DNA from: Deltaproteobacteria bacterium | Lineage (GTDB): Bacteria; Desulfobacterota; GWC2-55-46 | Length of the DNA stretch: 37,110 nucleotides | Assembly (NCBI GenBank): GCA_016234855.1 | Contig: JACRNO010000080.1 | Coordinates: 1 to 37,110, forward strand | Direction of reading: 5' to 3' | Shown here: piece by piece, positions 24,960 through 33,445 of the stretch | Position numbering within the stretch: position 1 is the stretch's first letter | Layout of the letters: every line of letters starts with the position of its first letter | Notes under the pieces: model-generated | Told to the model about the DNA's origin: nothing | The model's input: the letters and a program-made list of their open reading frames with translations, nothing else | Database searches by the model: none | Position numbers and translations under genes: made by a program

Positions 24960-25670
24960 TTACCCTATCTCTCCGGTAAGGCAGTTCTCGATGAACCTGC
25001 GAAGCTCCTTTGCCTGTTTGTCGTCCGCGTCCTCGAAGAGGATGCACATGCCCGGCTCCTGGAGCTCGTCGCGGTTTGCCTTGGTGTGATAGACGACCTT
25101 GCCTGCGAGGTTGAAAGGTCTGGCGGCCGGCAGGTCCATGTGCACCTTGACATCCTTGCCCACGGGAAGCGGGTCGTTGGTGCGGATGAAGAGGCCCCGG
25201 TCGGACAGTGTGGTTGCGAAATACTCGTTCGACGCGGAGTTTGACGATATGCCGACCTTGAAGATGAGGCGCAGTCGCAGCGACTGGCGCGGGTTAGGCT
25301 CGATCAGGTTGTGGATGGTCGTGTAGAGCTCGGTCGGGTTGACGGGCCTGTGGACTATCCCCTGAGCCCCTTTTTTAAGGGCATCCTGAAGTATCTGCGC
25401 CTCTTCAGGATCGCCTATCATGACGACCTTTATGATGTCCAGGAGCTTGTCCTGCCGGAACTTCACAAGGCATTCCCCGCCTTCGTAGTGCGGCATGCGC
25501 GTATCGAGCAGGACGAGGTTCGGCAGTAGCCCCCGCGTTACCCTGAAAAGGTCCATAGGGGTATTTGCGATAAAGACGTTGTACTCGAGCCGGTGCAGGA
25601 GATATGCTATGCGCTGTACGCGTTGATAGTTGGCGTCGGCGAGGAGGATATTTTTAGGTATGGTTGCGAT
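24960..25670 (-). CDS. Receiver-PilZ protein without a standard start codon (second paralogue)
   Basis: A close paralogue of the 24108-24851 gene: receiver (Asp56 in LLDTRMP) plus PilZ (RQSLR; second motif TLSDRG, also lacking the usual Asp/Asn). The first ATG (25556) would remove the first two strands and helix of the receiver. Yet homology to the paralogue continues without interruption upstream (KNILLADANY versus KNILLADANY), with no ATG, GTG or TTG before a stop. An ATC at 25670 lies 9 bases after GGAG and would give a normal 236-residue protein; an ATA at 25661 is a second candidate. Either a non-canonical start is used, the protein is truncated, or the gene is decaying. Confidence 0.75.
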   Translation of the reverse strand: MATIPKNILLADANYQRVQRIAYLLHRLEYNVFIANTPMDLFRVTRGLLPNLVLLDTRMPHYEGGECLVKFRQDKLLDIIKVVMIGDPEEAQILQDALKKGAQGIVHRPVNPTELYTTIHNLIEPNPRQSLRLRLIFKVGISSNSASNEYFATTLSDRGLFIRTNDPLPVGKDVKVHMDLPAARPFNLAGKVVYHTKANRDELQEPGMCILFEDADDKQAKELRRFIENCLTGEIG

Positions 25671-25883
25671 ATCGGCGGTCTCCGTTCTTTGTTATCATTA
25701 ATCATAGTATGGTTGGGCTTTCCTGTCAAATAAAAGTATTGCGTCGCTCGCGGCGCCGCCCTGTCATTTTATCGACGTTGTGCGCGATGTTCATATATGT
25801 GGTTTGGGAACCTCTGCCTCTGATTAGCCATGTTGCCCTGTTATTCTGAAGAGTCAGACCCGTTGGCTTGATATGCGCATCTT

Positions 25884-25935
25884 GTAGCTCAGGGCTTTAG
25901 CCCCGATAAAAGTCAGACCTAAAGGTCTGAGCTGC
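25884..25935. repeat. Dispersed GTAGCTC hairpin repeat
   Basis: GTAGCTC and GAGCTGC bound two small hairpins, GGGCT/AGCCC and TCAGACC/GGTCTGA. It is the same family as the units near 430-490, 10780-10910 and 35800-35950. Confidence 0.6.
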
Positions 25936-25983
25936 GGTTTAACAGAGGAGCGCGTTGGTTTCGGGCGGCCATCAAGTAAGCGG

Positions 25984-26048
25984 TTGACAGCCGGGGCCTT
26001 TTTGAGTATCTATAAGAGGGCGTGCCTTTCGGTTTTTTACGGTATAAT
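25984..26048 (+). promoter_or_regulatory. Possible promoter region of the hybrid kinase gene
   Basis: A perfect TTGACA lies at 25984-25989, with a TATCTATAAG stretch 17-21 bases later. A separate perfect TATAAT lies at 26043-26048 without a good -35. Which is used cannot be told by reading. Confidence 0.35.
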
Positions 26049-26111
26049 TACAGGATGGATGAAGAAGGCCTGTTTGGATTTGCGGCCTGACAAGGTATCG
26101 ACGCCGGAGAC

Positions 26112-28343
26112 TTGATGAGAGAGCGCGAGGCTGGACAGAGCGTCTGGAAACAGATACATCTCACACCCGTAAGGGCGCTGGTCATCTGCGCGTCGTTGAT
26201 ATTCATCGCCGAGATGTTTGTGATGTTCGTCTTTTTCTTCTTTCCGGTCGTCTTTTCTCCGGCCGAAACCGCGGTTACGCGCTCCATACTTGACGCGACC
26301 TTCCTTGTCATACTGCTCGTCCCAATGCTCTATTTCTTCATCTACCGTCCGCTCCATATCGTCATCAGGGAGCGCATGAAGGCGGAGGATGCCCTCAGGG
26401 AGGAGACGGAGAAAGAGGAGCGCTATCTCGATATCGCCGGCGTGATGCTGGTCGCTCTCGATACGTCCGGCCGCGTCACGCTCATCAACAGGAAGGGGTG
26501 CGAGATACTCGGCTGCGCAGGGGAGGACGTGGTCGGAAAGGATTGGTTCGAGTGCTTTGTGCCGGAGAGGATAAGGGCGGATAAACGCCAGGTCTTCTCC
26601 CGGCTCGTGATGGGCTCGGCCCCGTTTGATGAATTTTATGAAGACTTTATCAGGCGCAAGGACGGCGTTGAGAAGATAATCAGGTGGCATCGCAGGCTCC
26701 TTGTGGAGGACGGGCGCAGCGTCGGGACGCTCTCGTCGGGCGAGGACGTTACGGAAAGGCGCGCGACGCTCACGGCCCTTGCGGAGAGCGAGGTTCGCTA
26801 CAGGCTCGTGCACAACAGCGCATTTGACGCGATAATAATCTCGGACGCGCGCGACAACGTCATGGAGTGCAACCCCAGCGCCGAGAAGGTCTTCGGCTAC
26901 GAGCCGGGCTCGCTCGTAGGCACGCCCCTTACCGGGCTTATGCCCGAGCCCTATCGCGAGCGGCATTCGAAGGCGCTGGCGAGGTTCCTTGAGACCGGCG
27001 TCTCCACAGTTCAGGGCAGGGTGCTCGAGCTCGAGGGCCTGCGCCGCAACGGCGAGGTCTTTCCGATAGAGCTTATACTGTCGCGCTTCACGCTCGGCGG
27101 ACAGGTCTACTTCACCGGCACCATACGCGATATAACCGAGCGCAGGCACGCGGAGCGCGAACGGGTGGCCATGCAGTCGAAGCTCGCCCAGTCTCAGAAG
27201 ATGGAGGCGATAGGCAGGCTCGCCGGAGGCATTGCGCACGACTTCAACAACATCCTGACGGCCATACGCGGCAACGCCGAGCTTGCCATGGACGACCTCG
27301 GCCCGGACAGCCCGGTGCGCGAGAGGTTCGACGAGATAATACAGTCGATACTCACGGCGTCCAAACTGACCAGACAGCTCCTCCTCTTCAGCAGGGGGCA
27401 GTCCCGCGAGGTCGCGCTCCTCGACATAAACCAGACGATAGAGAATCTACTTAACCTCATACGGCGGCTCATCGGAGACGACATTACGGTGGAGACCGTC
27501 TTCGACCCCGCTCTCTGGACGGTCAGGGCTGACGAGGGGACGATTGAGCAGGTCGTCATGAACCTCGCGGTCAACGCCCGCGACGCCATGCCCGACGGAG
27601 GCACGCTTGACATAACGACCGGGAACGTGACGATAGGCGATACAGAGGCCGCGTCCATGCCCGAGGCCAGGCCGGGCAGGTTTGTGCGCGTCATCGTCAA
27701 GGATACGGGGATGGGCATGGACAGCCTCCTGCAGGAGCACATCTTTGAGCCGTTCTTCACCACCAAGGAGCCGGGTAAGGGCACCGGCCTCGGGCTTTCG
27801 GTCGTCTACGGCATCGTAAAGAGACAGGGCGGCTGGATAACCGTATCGAGTTCGTCCGCTTCCGGCACCGTCTTTGACATATACCTGCCCGCGTTCGTCT
27901 CCGAGGAGGGGCTTAAGGTCAGGGATGAAGAGGCCGACTATGTATGGCGCGGCAAAGGCGAGCGCATCCTGTTCGTGGATATCGACCCGATGGTGCGCCA
28001 GATGACGCGAAAGGCGCTCTCAGACAGGGGATACGTCGTCTTTGACGCCGAGGACGAGAAGACGGCGCTGGATATCTTCGAGCGCGAGGGCGGCAGGTTT
28101 CAGCTTCTTTTGAGCGACGTGGTCCTGCCCGGTTCAAGCGTGCTTAAGCTTGTGGACGGCCTGCTTGGCCGCAGCCCGGGTTTGCGGATACTCCTTACCG
28201 GCACGTTCATGGAGATAAAGTCGAAGCGGCTTGCCTTGAGCGAGACGGGTTTCCGGTATCTGCAAAAACCTTATTCGCTGAACGGGCTGCTGCGCGCCGT
28301 GGCGGGTTCGATTGAACATACCAAGGGGAAGGGTAAGGCCTGA
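26112..28343 (+). CDS. PAS-containing hybrid sensor histidine kinase
   Basis: A 743-residue inner-membrane sensor kinase. Two TM helices at about 18-40 and 52-75 enclose a very short external loop, so sensing is likely cytoplasmic or in the membrane. PAS domains follow at about 105-215 and 225-350. The phospho-acceptor His376 is in the HDFNN motif of the HisKA dimerisation domain. A HATPase domain with GTGLGLSVVYGIVKRQGG spans roughly 475-595. A C-terminal receiver (about 615-735) has Asp in LLSDVVLPG, Thr in LLTG and Lys in QKP, all intact. GGAG lies 4 bases before GATG-type start context. The nearby receiver-PilZ pair could be its outputs, but that is inference. Confidence 0.94.
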   Translation: MMREREAGQSVWKQIHLTPVRALVICASLIFIAEMFVMFVFFFFPVVFSPAETAVTRSILDATFLVILLVPMLYFFIYRPLHIVIRERMKAEDALREETEKEERYLDIAGVMLVALDTSGRVTLINRKGCEILGCAGEDVVGKDWFECFVPERIRADKRQVFSRLVMGSAPFDEFYEDFIRRKDGVEKIIRWHRRLLVEDGRSVGTLSSGEDVTERRATLTALAESEVRYRLVHNSAFDAIIISDARDNVMECNPSAEKVFGYEPGSLVGTPLTGLMPEPYRERHSKALARFLETGVSTVQGRVLELEGLRRNGEVFPIELILSRFTLGGQVYFTGTIRDITERRHAERERVAMQSKLAQSQKMEAIGRLAGGIAHDFNNILTAIRGNAELAMDDLGPDSPVRERFDEIIQSILTASKLTRQLLLFSRGQSREVALLDINQTIENLLNLIRRLIGDDITVETVFDPALWTVRADEGTIEQVVMNLAVNARDAMPDGGTLDITTGNVTIGDTEAASMPEARPGRFVRVIVKDTGMGMDSLLQEHIFEPFFTTKEPGKGTGLGLSVVYGIVKRQGGWITVSSSSASGTVFDIYLPAFVSEEGLKVRDEEADYVWRGKGERILFVDIDPMVRQMTRKALSDRGYVVFDAEDEKTALDIFEREGGRFQLLLSDVVLPGSSVLKLVDGLLGRSPGLRILLTGTFMEIKSKRLALSETGFRYLQKPYSLNGLLRAVAGSIEHTKGKGKA

Positions 28344-28387
28344 GGGTGTTGGAGCGCGGGGTTTGTGTGGGTTTATTCTGCCTTGCG

Positions 28388-29140
28388 TTACGGTCTGTCC
28401 TTGCGCTTCCTTGGTTGAGGCACCCTGGTTTTTTCTGTCTCTGATTGTCTCTCCATCCGCCATCCGCCTTCATCCCTGAAACTGAAGACCTTCCCGCGCC
28501 CCACAATAAGGTGGTCATATACGGTCAGGCCCACTGCGTCGGCCGCCCTGTCGAGATGGCCCATGAGAAGCCTGTCCTGCGCCGAGGTGGTAGGGTCTCC
28601 GCTGGGGTGGTTGTGAGCGAATATCAGCCCGGCGGCCCTGCGGCGTATCGCGGCCTCCACGCACACGCGGGGATAGACCGCCGTCTGGTTGATGGTGCCG
28701 ACGTGCAGCACCTCGACGCCCATGGCATTTGAAGCGGCGTCAAGGAAGACGGCAACGAATTTTTCGACCCGCTCGCTGCCGAGGGTGAGGATAAGGTAGT
28801 CGCGCAAAGGCCCGGGCTGCGCCGATATCTCCCGGCCGATGAGCCTCTCCTTCAGGTAGAGCGCGCCGAGGGCCTTTACGACCTTTACTAAGAGCGCGCC
28901 GGAGCCTCCGGCCCCGGCAACAAGGGCCTCCTCAGGCGCGTCGAACAAGGCGCGAAGCCCGCGCCCCGCGCCGGCTTGCGTAAGGCGCGTTGCCGCGCCT
29001 GAGGCGTCTTTAACCCCGGCATAGCCGAGCAGCAGTTTGATTGCCTCCGGGCCGGTAAAGGCTTCGAGTCCGTTCTCGTTGAATCTGAGCTTGAGTGCGT
29101 TGGTGCGGGAGGGCTGGGCGGTTGTCCGGTCGCTGTCCAT
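28388..29140 (-). CDS. radC: RadC-family JAMM protein
   Basis: A 250-residue member of the RadC (MPN/JAMM) family. A helix-hairpin-helix-like N-terminal part precedes the metal site: Glu143, then His176 and His178 in HNHPSGDPTTSAQD with Asp189. The GT(I/V)N...YPR and DHLIVG family segments are present. The role of RadC is unsettled despite its name; it is often near mobile or repair genes. The tail after about 235 is basic and variable. It lies 27 bases downstream of the GspE/PilB gene on the same strand. Confidence 0.92.
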   Translation of the reverse strand: MDSDRTTAQPSRTNALKLRFNENGLEAFTGPEAIKLLLGYAGVKDASGAATRLTQAGAGRGLRALFDAPEEALVAGAGGSGALLVKVVKALGALYLKERLIGREISAQPGPLRDYLILTLGSERVEKFVAVFLDAASNAMGVEVLHVGTINQTAVYPRVCVEAAIRRRAAGLIFAHNHPSGDPTTSAQDRLLMGHLDRAADAVGLTVYDHLIVGRGKVFSFRDEGGWRMERQSETEKTRVPQPRKRKDRP

Positions 29141-29167
29141 GAGTCGGCCTCGCGTGTTGAGAGCGCG

Positions 29168-31033
29168 TCAGAAGTGCGTCGTGCAGTATGGGCAGACCAC
29201 CCAGCCGGGCTGTTTTGCGCGGTTGCACGACGGGCATTCCTTGCTTATGAAGTGGCCGCAGTGCGGGCACGGCCCGGCTTCCACCGAGATGCCGCGCATG
29301 CAGTTGGGACATGTCCCGATAAGGCGCTCGTCGTCCTTGGGCAGGTATATCACGCGTGAGAGCTCGTCGAGCGTCGTTACCCCGGCCATGACCTTGTACA
29401 GGCCGTCTTGTTGCAGGGTCACCATGCCGGCATCCAGGGCCGCGGCCGTGATATCGGTCTCGGACGCGTCTGCGGCGATGAGCGAGCGTATCTTGTTGGT
29501 AACGACGAGTATCTCGAATACCCCGCTCCTGCCGGAATAGCCGGTCTGGCCGCAGTGCTTGCACCCCTGGCCGCGCCAGAGTTTTTTGCCGTTCTCAAGC
29601 CGTATCCCGGCGCGGCTGAGCTCTTCTTCCGTCGGCTCGTACTCTGTCTTGCACTCGGTGCAGATCTTCCGCACGAGCCTCTGCGCGATTATGCCGTTTA
29701 TGGACGAGGCGAGCATGTATGCGGGTATGCCCATGTTCTTGAGCCTTACTATCGAGGCGACCGCGTCGTTGGTGTGCAGGGTGCTGAAGACAAGGTGTCC
29801 GGTCAGGGACGCCTGCAGCGCGATGATGGCTGTCTCGGTGTCGCGCATCTCGCCGACCATGATCACGTCCGGGTCCTGGCGCAGGACCGAGCGAAGGGTG
29901 TAGGCGAAGGTCAGGCCGGTCTTCTCGTTGACCGCGACCTGGTTCACGTCCTTGAGCTCGTACTCGATGGGGTCTTCTATGGTGACGATGTTTATCTTGG
30001 GGCTCTTGATATGCTTTATAATGGCGTAGAGCATGGACGATTTTCCGCTGCCGGTGGGGCCGGTGACGAGCACGACGCCCTGCGGCCTTTCGGCGATATC
30101 AAGTATCTTCGCGGCCGCGTCCTTGGTCAGGCCGACCGAGTCGAGGTCGAGGGAGGCCGCGTTCGGGTCGAGAAGGCGCATGACGACCTTCTCGCCGTAC
30201 TGCGTGGGCAGGGTCGATACGCGGAGATCAAGGGCCTGGTTCGAGAGCTTCACCTTTATCCTGCCGTCCTGCGATACGCGCCGCTCGGCTATGTCCATGT
30301 TGCCCATTATCTTGATGCGGGAGACGACCGGCCCCTGCACCCACTTGGGAAACTGCATGGCCTCGCGCATGATGCCGTCCACGCGGATGCGCAGTTTCAC
30401 GTCGTGCTCGTGAGGCTCGAAGTGGATGTCCGATGCCTTGTTTTCCGCGCCGTGTATGATGATGGAGTTGACCATCTTTATGATGGGCGGGGCCGAGGAC
30501 TTTCTCACCTGCTCGGAGATGTCCATGCTGGGGGCCTCGTCCTGGACGACCTCTACGGTCCTGTCTTTTTCAAGGTCGCCCATCAGGTCTTCTATGGGTT
30601 CGTTCAGGTGATAGAACCTGTTGATGGATGCGGTAATCTCTGAGAGCGTGGCAACGGATGGCTGCACTTCAAGGCCGGTGGCGAACCTTACGTCGTCTAT
30701 GGCAGCGAGGTTGAGCGGGTCGGACATGGCAAGGCGCAGCACCTTCCTGTCCATGTAGAGGGGGAAGACGAGGTGCTTGAGCGCGAGCTTCTCGTTGACG
30801 AGTTTCATCGTCTCCGGGTCGACAGGAGAGTTCGCAATCTCCACGAACGGGATGTTCAACTGGTAGGAGAGGGTCTGGGCGATGTCCATCTCCGTGGCAT
30901 AGCCCTTCTTTACGAGGATGCTGCCGATGCGCAGCTGCTTGTTCTCGCCCGCCGCCTGAAGCGCGTCCTGGAGTTGAGCGGGCGTGATAAGGCAGGTCTC
31001 CACGAGCAGTTCGCCTATCTTTTTGACTATCAT
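29168..31033 (-). CDS. GspE/PilB-type secretion ATPase with C-terminal double zinc ribbon
   Basis: A 621-residue cytosolic ATPase of the type II secretion/type IV pilus family. The N-terminal MshEN-like domain spans about 1-150. The ATPase core has Walker A GPTGSGKS (325-332), an Asp box (IEDPIEY, 352-358), Walker B near 389-398 and a His box (STLHTND). The family's CxxC...CxxC zinc site is at 458/461 and 491/494. Unusually, a further tail (about 573-621) holds four more CxxC knuckles (575/578, 589/592, 600/603, 614/617), a double zinc ribbon. No pilus or secretion genes are adjacent. GGAAGG lies just before the start. Whether it drives pilus or secretion cannot be decided. Confidence 0.92.
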   Translation of the reverse strand: MIVKKIGELLVETCLITPAQLQDALQAAGENKQLRIGSILVKKGYATEMDIAQTLSYQLNIPFVEIANSPVDPETMKLVNEKLALKHLVFPLYMDRKVLRLAMSDPLNLAAIDDVRFATGLEVQPSVATLSEITASINRFYHLNEPIEDLMGDLEKDRTVEVVQDEAPSMDISEQVRKSSAPPIIKMVNSIIIHGAENKASDIHFEPHEHDVKLRIRVDGIMREAMQFPKWVQGPVVSRIKIMGNMDIAERRVSQDGRIKVKLSNQALDLRVSTLPTQYGEKVVMRLLDPNAASLDLDSVGLTKDAAAKILDIAERPQGVVLVTGPTGSGKSSMLYAIIKHIKSPKINIVTIEDPIEYELKDVNQVAVNEKTGLTFAYTLRSVLRQDPDVIMVGEMRDTETAIIALQASLTGHLVFSTLHTNDAVASIVRLKNMGIPAYMLASSINGIIAQRLVRKICTECKTEYEPTEEELSRAGIRLENGKKLWRGQGCKHCGQTGYSGRSGVFEILVVTNKIRSLIAADASETDITAAALDAGMVTLQQDGLYKVMAGVTTLDELSRVIYLPKDDERLIGTCPNCMRGISVEAGPCPHCGHFISKECPSCNRAKQPGWVVCPYCTTHF

Positions 31034-31196
31034 AGGGTGCCTTCCTTGCGGTTGGTTCTAACAAAAAATGACGTAAAGACGGTCTGTCCGGGATAATCTT
31101 CAAATAGGTTAAAAGTATACTATTCCGGCGTTAGGTTTGCAAGCGTCGGGAGTTTTGGGTAGCGGGTTGGTTTGGGGGTTAGGTAATTGTGAAATT

Positions 31197-31747
31197 TTAT
31201 GGAGCAGTAGATATACGTTTTATTTTTGCAATCAATCCAGAATCGATAGGAAATCTTTCGTCACATATGTCCCATAATGCTTCATGGTATGATTTCTTGT
31301 CTTTTGAGTGAAAAAGAAAAACATTTACACCATGCTCTTTTACCACCTTGATGGCAGGGATATAATCACTATCGCCAGCCAACAAAACAGCATCGGAAAT
31401 TTTACCAGAGGCTGCAAGATTAACCATATCTATGCTTAAGAGAGTATCAACGCCTTTTTGCCGGAACTCACCTTTATGCATTGAAGCTTGCCCAGTCTAA
31501 CCTCATATCGCGGTAATTTGTTAAGCATGCTGTGAAACTTTTGAGCTTTAGAAAATCGTTCTTTTTCATCTGATGTCGTGGGGTTGCTTTGATATGGTTC
31601 GCAATGATAATAATAGGTTCTTAGTATCTCTTTCCCAAGTGATAGCTCTTTTGCGATTTTCTCATAATCAATGTGTACATGTATGCCAAACTCATTTTTA
31701 ACGACCTTATCCAAATAACCACCATCAATGAAAATAGCTATTTTCAT
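31197..31747 (-). pseudogene. NYN-domain (LabA-like, DUF88) gene broken by a frameshift
   Basis: The two halves of one NYN/PIN-like putative RNase lie in different frames. The N-terminal half (31747 to about 31490) has FIDGGYLDKVV with the first catalytic Asp. The C-terminal half (about 31481 to 31197) has KGVDTLLSIDMVNLA and LLAGDSDYIP, carrying the remaining acidic residues. Homology passes from one frame to the other around 31480-31490, where a one-base deletion or -1 slip would restore a protein of about 180 residues. The gene is AT-rich compared with its neighbours, suggesting transfer. Sequencing error is an alternative to true inactivation. Confidence 0.75.
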
Positions 31748-31856
31748 GAGTGTCGTCGCCCCCTAAAATACTTACCCCCCATCCAGTTTCCTGAACGAGG
31801 GGGAAGATAAAAACACTCACATCCATTCCTGAACGTGAGCCGTATACTCACATATA

Positions 31857-31885
31857 AGTATACTGTTCTTATACAAAAAAGTCAA
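31857..31885 (-). promoter_or_regulatory. Promoter of the NYN gene with overlapping GTATAC repeats
   Basis: On the minus strand TTGACT (31885-31880), a 17-base spacer, then TATACT (31862-31857). GTATAC occurs at 31842-31847 and 31858-31863, the second overlapping the -10, which could be operator half-sites. A CTCAC/GTGAG pair lies in the leader. Confidence 0.6.
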
Positions 31886-31968
31886 CATTATATTATTTTG
31901 ACGTTGGGTCGGGTTGGAGATTATTTTAGCGTTGCCGATGTCCGTGCTGCGCCTGACGCCGTGTGGTA

Positions 31969-33087
31969 TCAGACGGTCTTGAGCAGGTAGCGCCGCGTGC
32001 CGAGGCCGGCTGCCTGGGCGCAATCGAGCTGGACGTTCCAGTCGACGGCCGGGTGGACGCCGCGGAACTTGTCCTTGCCCGGCTCATGCCCGCTGGCAAG
32101 GGCCGAGGCTGTAAACCCCTGTGCCGCGTTTACGAGGTCCGCCGAGGCCTGGTCGATGGCCACAGGGTCAGTGGACGCGAGGATGCCGATATCAGGCACG
32201 ATGGGGGCGTCGTTATGCCCGTAGCAGTCGCATTCGGGTGAGACGCGCTGTATAAAGTTCACGTAGACGCACCTGCCCTCCTTGCCTTTCAGCGCCGCAC
32301 CCGCGTAATCGACCATTTTTTCCTGAAGGCCCGATGTGGTCTCGTCCCAGCGGACGTTGATAGCGGCCTCTGGGCAGGCCGCGATGCAGTGGCCGCAGCC
32401 GATGCAGAGGTCGTCGTTTATGACCGCCACCGCGCCGATATCGATGGCGTCAGCCGGGCAGTGCAAGGCGCACTCGCCGCAGGCAACGCAGCCTTTCGGG
32501 TCGACTACCGGCGCGCAGTTGGAGTGTTGTGCGAGCTTGCCCTCGCGGCCAGCGCAGCCCATGCCGATATTCTTCAATGCGCCGCCGAAGCCGGTCATCT
32601 CGTGGCATTTGAAATGGGTCAGGACCACGAGCCCGTCGGCATGGGCTATCTCGGAGGCGACAAAGGCATGGTCGAAGCGCGCCCCGTCTATCTTTATTTT
32701 TACCGCGTTTTCTCCGCGCAGTCCGTCGGCGATGATGATGGGCGCGCCCACTACCGCGTAGGCAAAGCCGTTTTCCACGGCCGTTCGCAGGTGGCTTGCC
32801 GAGTTTGTGCGCGCGCCTACGTATAAGGTGTTGGTGTCGGTAAGGAACGGCTCGGCGCCGGTCTGTTTAAGCCTGTCCACGACCGTGCGCACGAAGACCG
32901 GCGGGATGAAGGCCGCGTTGCCCTTCTCCCCGAAGTGGAGCTTTATGGCGACGAGATGGCCCCTTTTAAACCGCGTGGCAAGCCCGGCGGCATCCAGCAG
33001 ACTGCCGAGCTTGTCAAAGAGGTTCCTCTGCGTGCTTGCGCGCAGGTCGGTGAAGAAGACCGTGGCCGTTGGGTTTGTTTTAGTCAT
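31969..33087 (-). CDS. DUF362 protein with two 4Fe-4S ferredoxin clusters
   Basis: A 372-residue iron-sulfur protein. Residues 1 to about 185 and 255-372 form the DUF362 fold, interrupted by a bacterial-type ferredoxin module. Its two cluster motifs are Cys200/203/206/210 (CVACGECALHC) and Cys228/231/234/238 (CIGCGHCIAAC). It likely takes part in electron transfer or redox metabolism in an anaerobe; no substrate is known. It has no signal peptide. It stands alone between the NYN gene and the nusG/RNase J junction. Confidence 0.9.
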   Translation of the reverse strand: MTKTNPTATVFFTDLRASTQRNLFDKLGSLLDAAGLATRFKRGHLVAIKLHFGEKGNAAFIPPVFVRTVVDRLKQTGAEPFLTDTNTLYVGARTNSASHLRTAVENGFAYAVVGAPIIIADGLRGENAVKIKIDGARFDHAFVASEIAHADGLVVLTHFKCHEMTGFGGALKNIGMGCAGREGKLAQHSNCAPVVDPKGCVACGECALHCPADAIDIGAVAVINDDLCIGCGHCIAACPEAAINVRWDETTSGLQEKMVDYAGAALKGKEGRCVYVNFIQRVSPECDCYGHNDAPIVPDIGILASTDPVAIDQASADLVNAAQGFTASALASGHEPGKDKFRGVHPAVDWNVQLDCAQAAGLGTRRYLLKTV

Positions 33088-33206
33088 TGTAAATTATGGT
33101 TTTGGCCAAATGAAATCAGGGAATACCGGATGGCCTGTTAGTTTATTGCTGATAGTTGTAAAAGTAATGCAATGGCGGCGCTTATGCTTAAACGAAAACG
33201 AGTATT

Positions 33207-33304
33207 CGTCATGCCCGAATGCTTCTATCGGGCATCCAGCGTCCTTAGCGCGGGCGATAAGATAAAGTACACTGGATTCCCGGCAAAAGCACGCGGGAAT
33301 GACG
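33207..33304. repeat. CGTCAT...ATGACG compound repeat
   Basis: CGTCATGCCC at the left and GGGAATGACG at the right bound 98 bp with inner GCCCGAATG/CTATCGGGC and CCCGGC/GCGGG pairs. It lies about 50 bp upstream of the nusG fragment, in what would be the nusG leader. Confidence 0.6.
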
Positions 33305-33352
33305 GTTTGATGGACTTGCATTACTTATACAGAAGTCAATAATTGAGGTGCT

Positions 33353-33445
33353 ATGGCGAAGAAGTGGTACGTGGTGCATACCTATTCGGGTTATGAGAAT
33401 AAGGTAAAACAATCGATAGAACGCGTTATGATGTCCGGCCCGTAG
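33353..33445 (+). pseudogene. nusG: 5' fragment of nusG
   Basis: A TGAGGTGCT ribosome site precedes an ATG and a frame opening [20 protein letters not shown], the strongly conserved N-terminus of transcription factor NusG. NusG character ends near residue 25, at about 33421-33427. The next codons are antisense to the RNase J gene and end in TAG after 30 residues. A complete nusG has about 175 codons, so this fragment is non-functional. The secE and ribosomal protein genes that normally surround nusG are absent. Confidence 0.85.

Noticed and set aside
25884-25935. tRNA-like GTAGCTCAG word
   Set aside because: It resembles a tRNA D-arm but there is no acceptor stem, anticodon arm or T-loop; it is a dispersed hairpin repeat.
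26037-27239. Minus-strand frame opposite the hybrid kinase gene
   Set aside because: Shadow frame; composition typical of reverse-complemented GC-rich coding DNA.
29408-30643. Plus-strand frame opposite the GspE/PilB gene
   Set aside because: Gly/Val/Asp/His-rich shadow with no domain; the minus strand encodes the ATPase.
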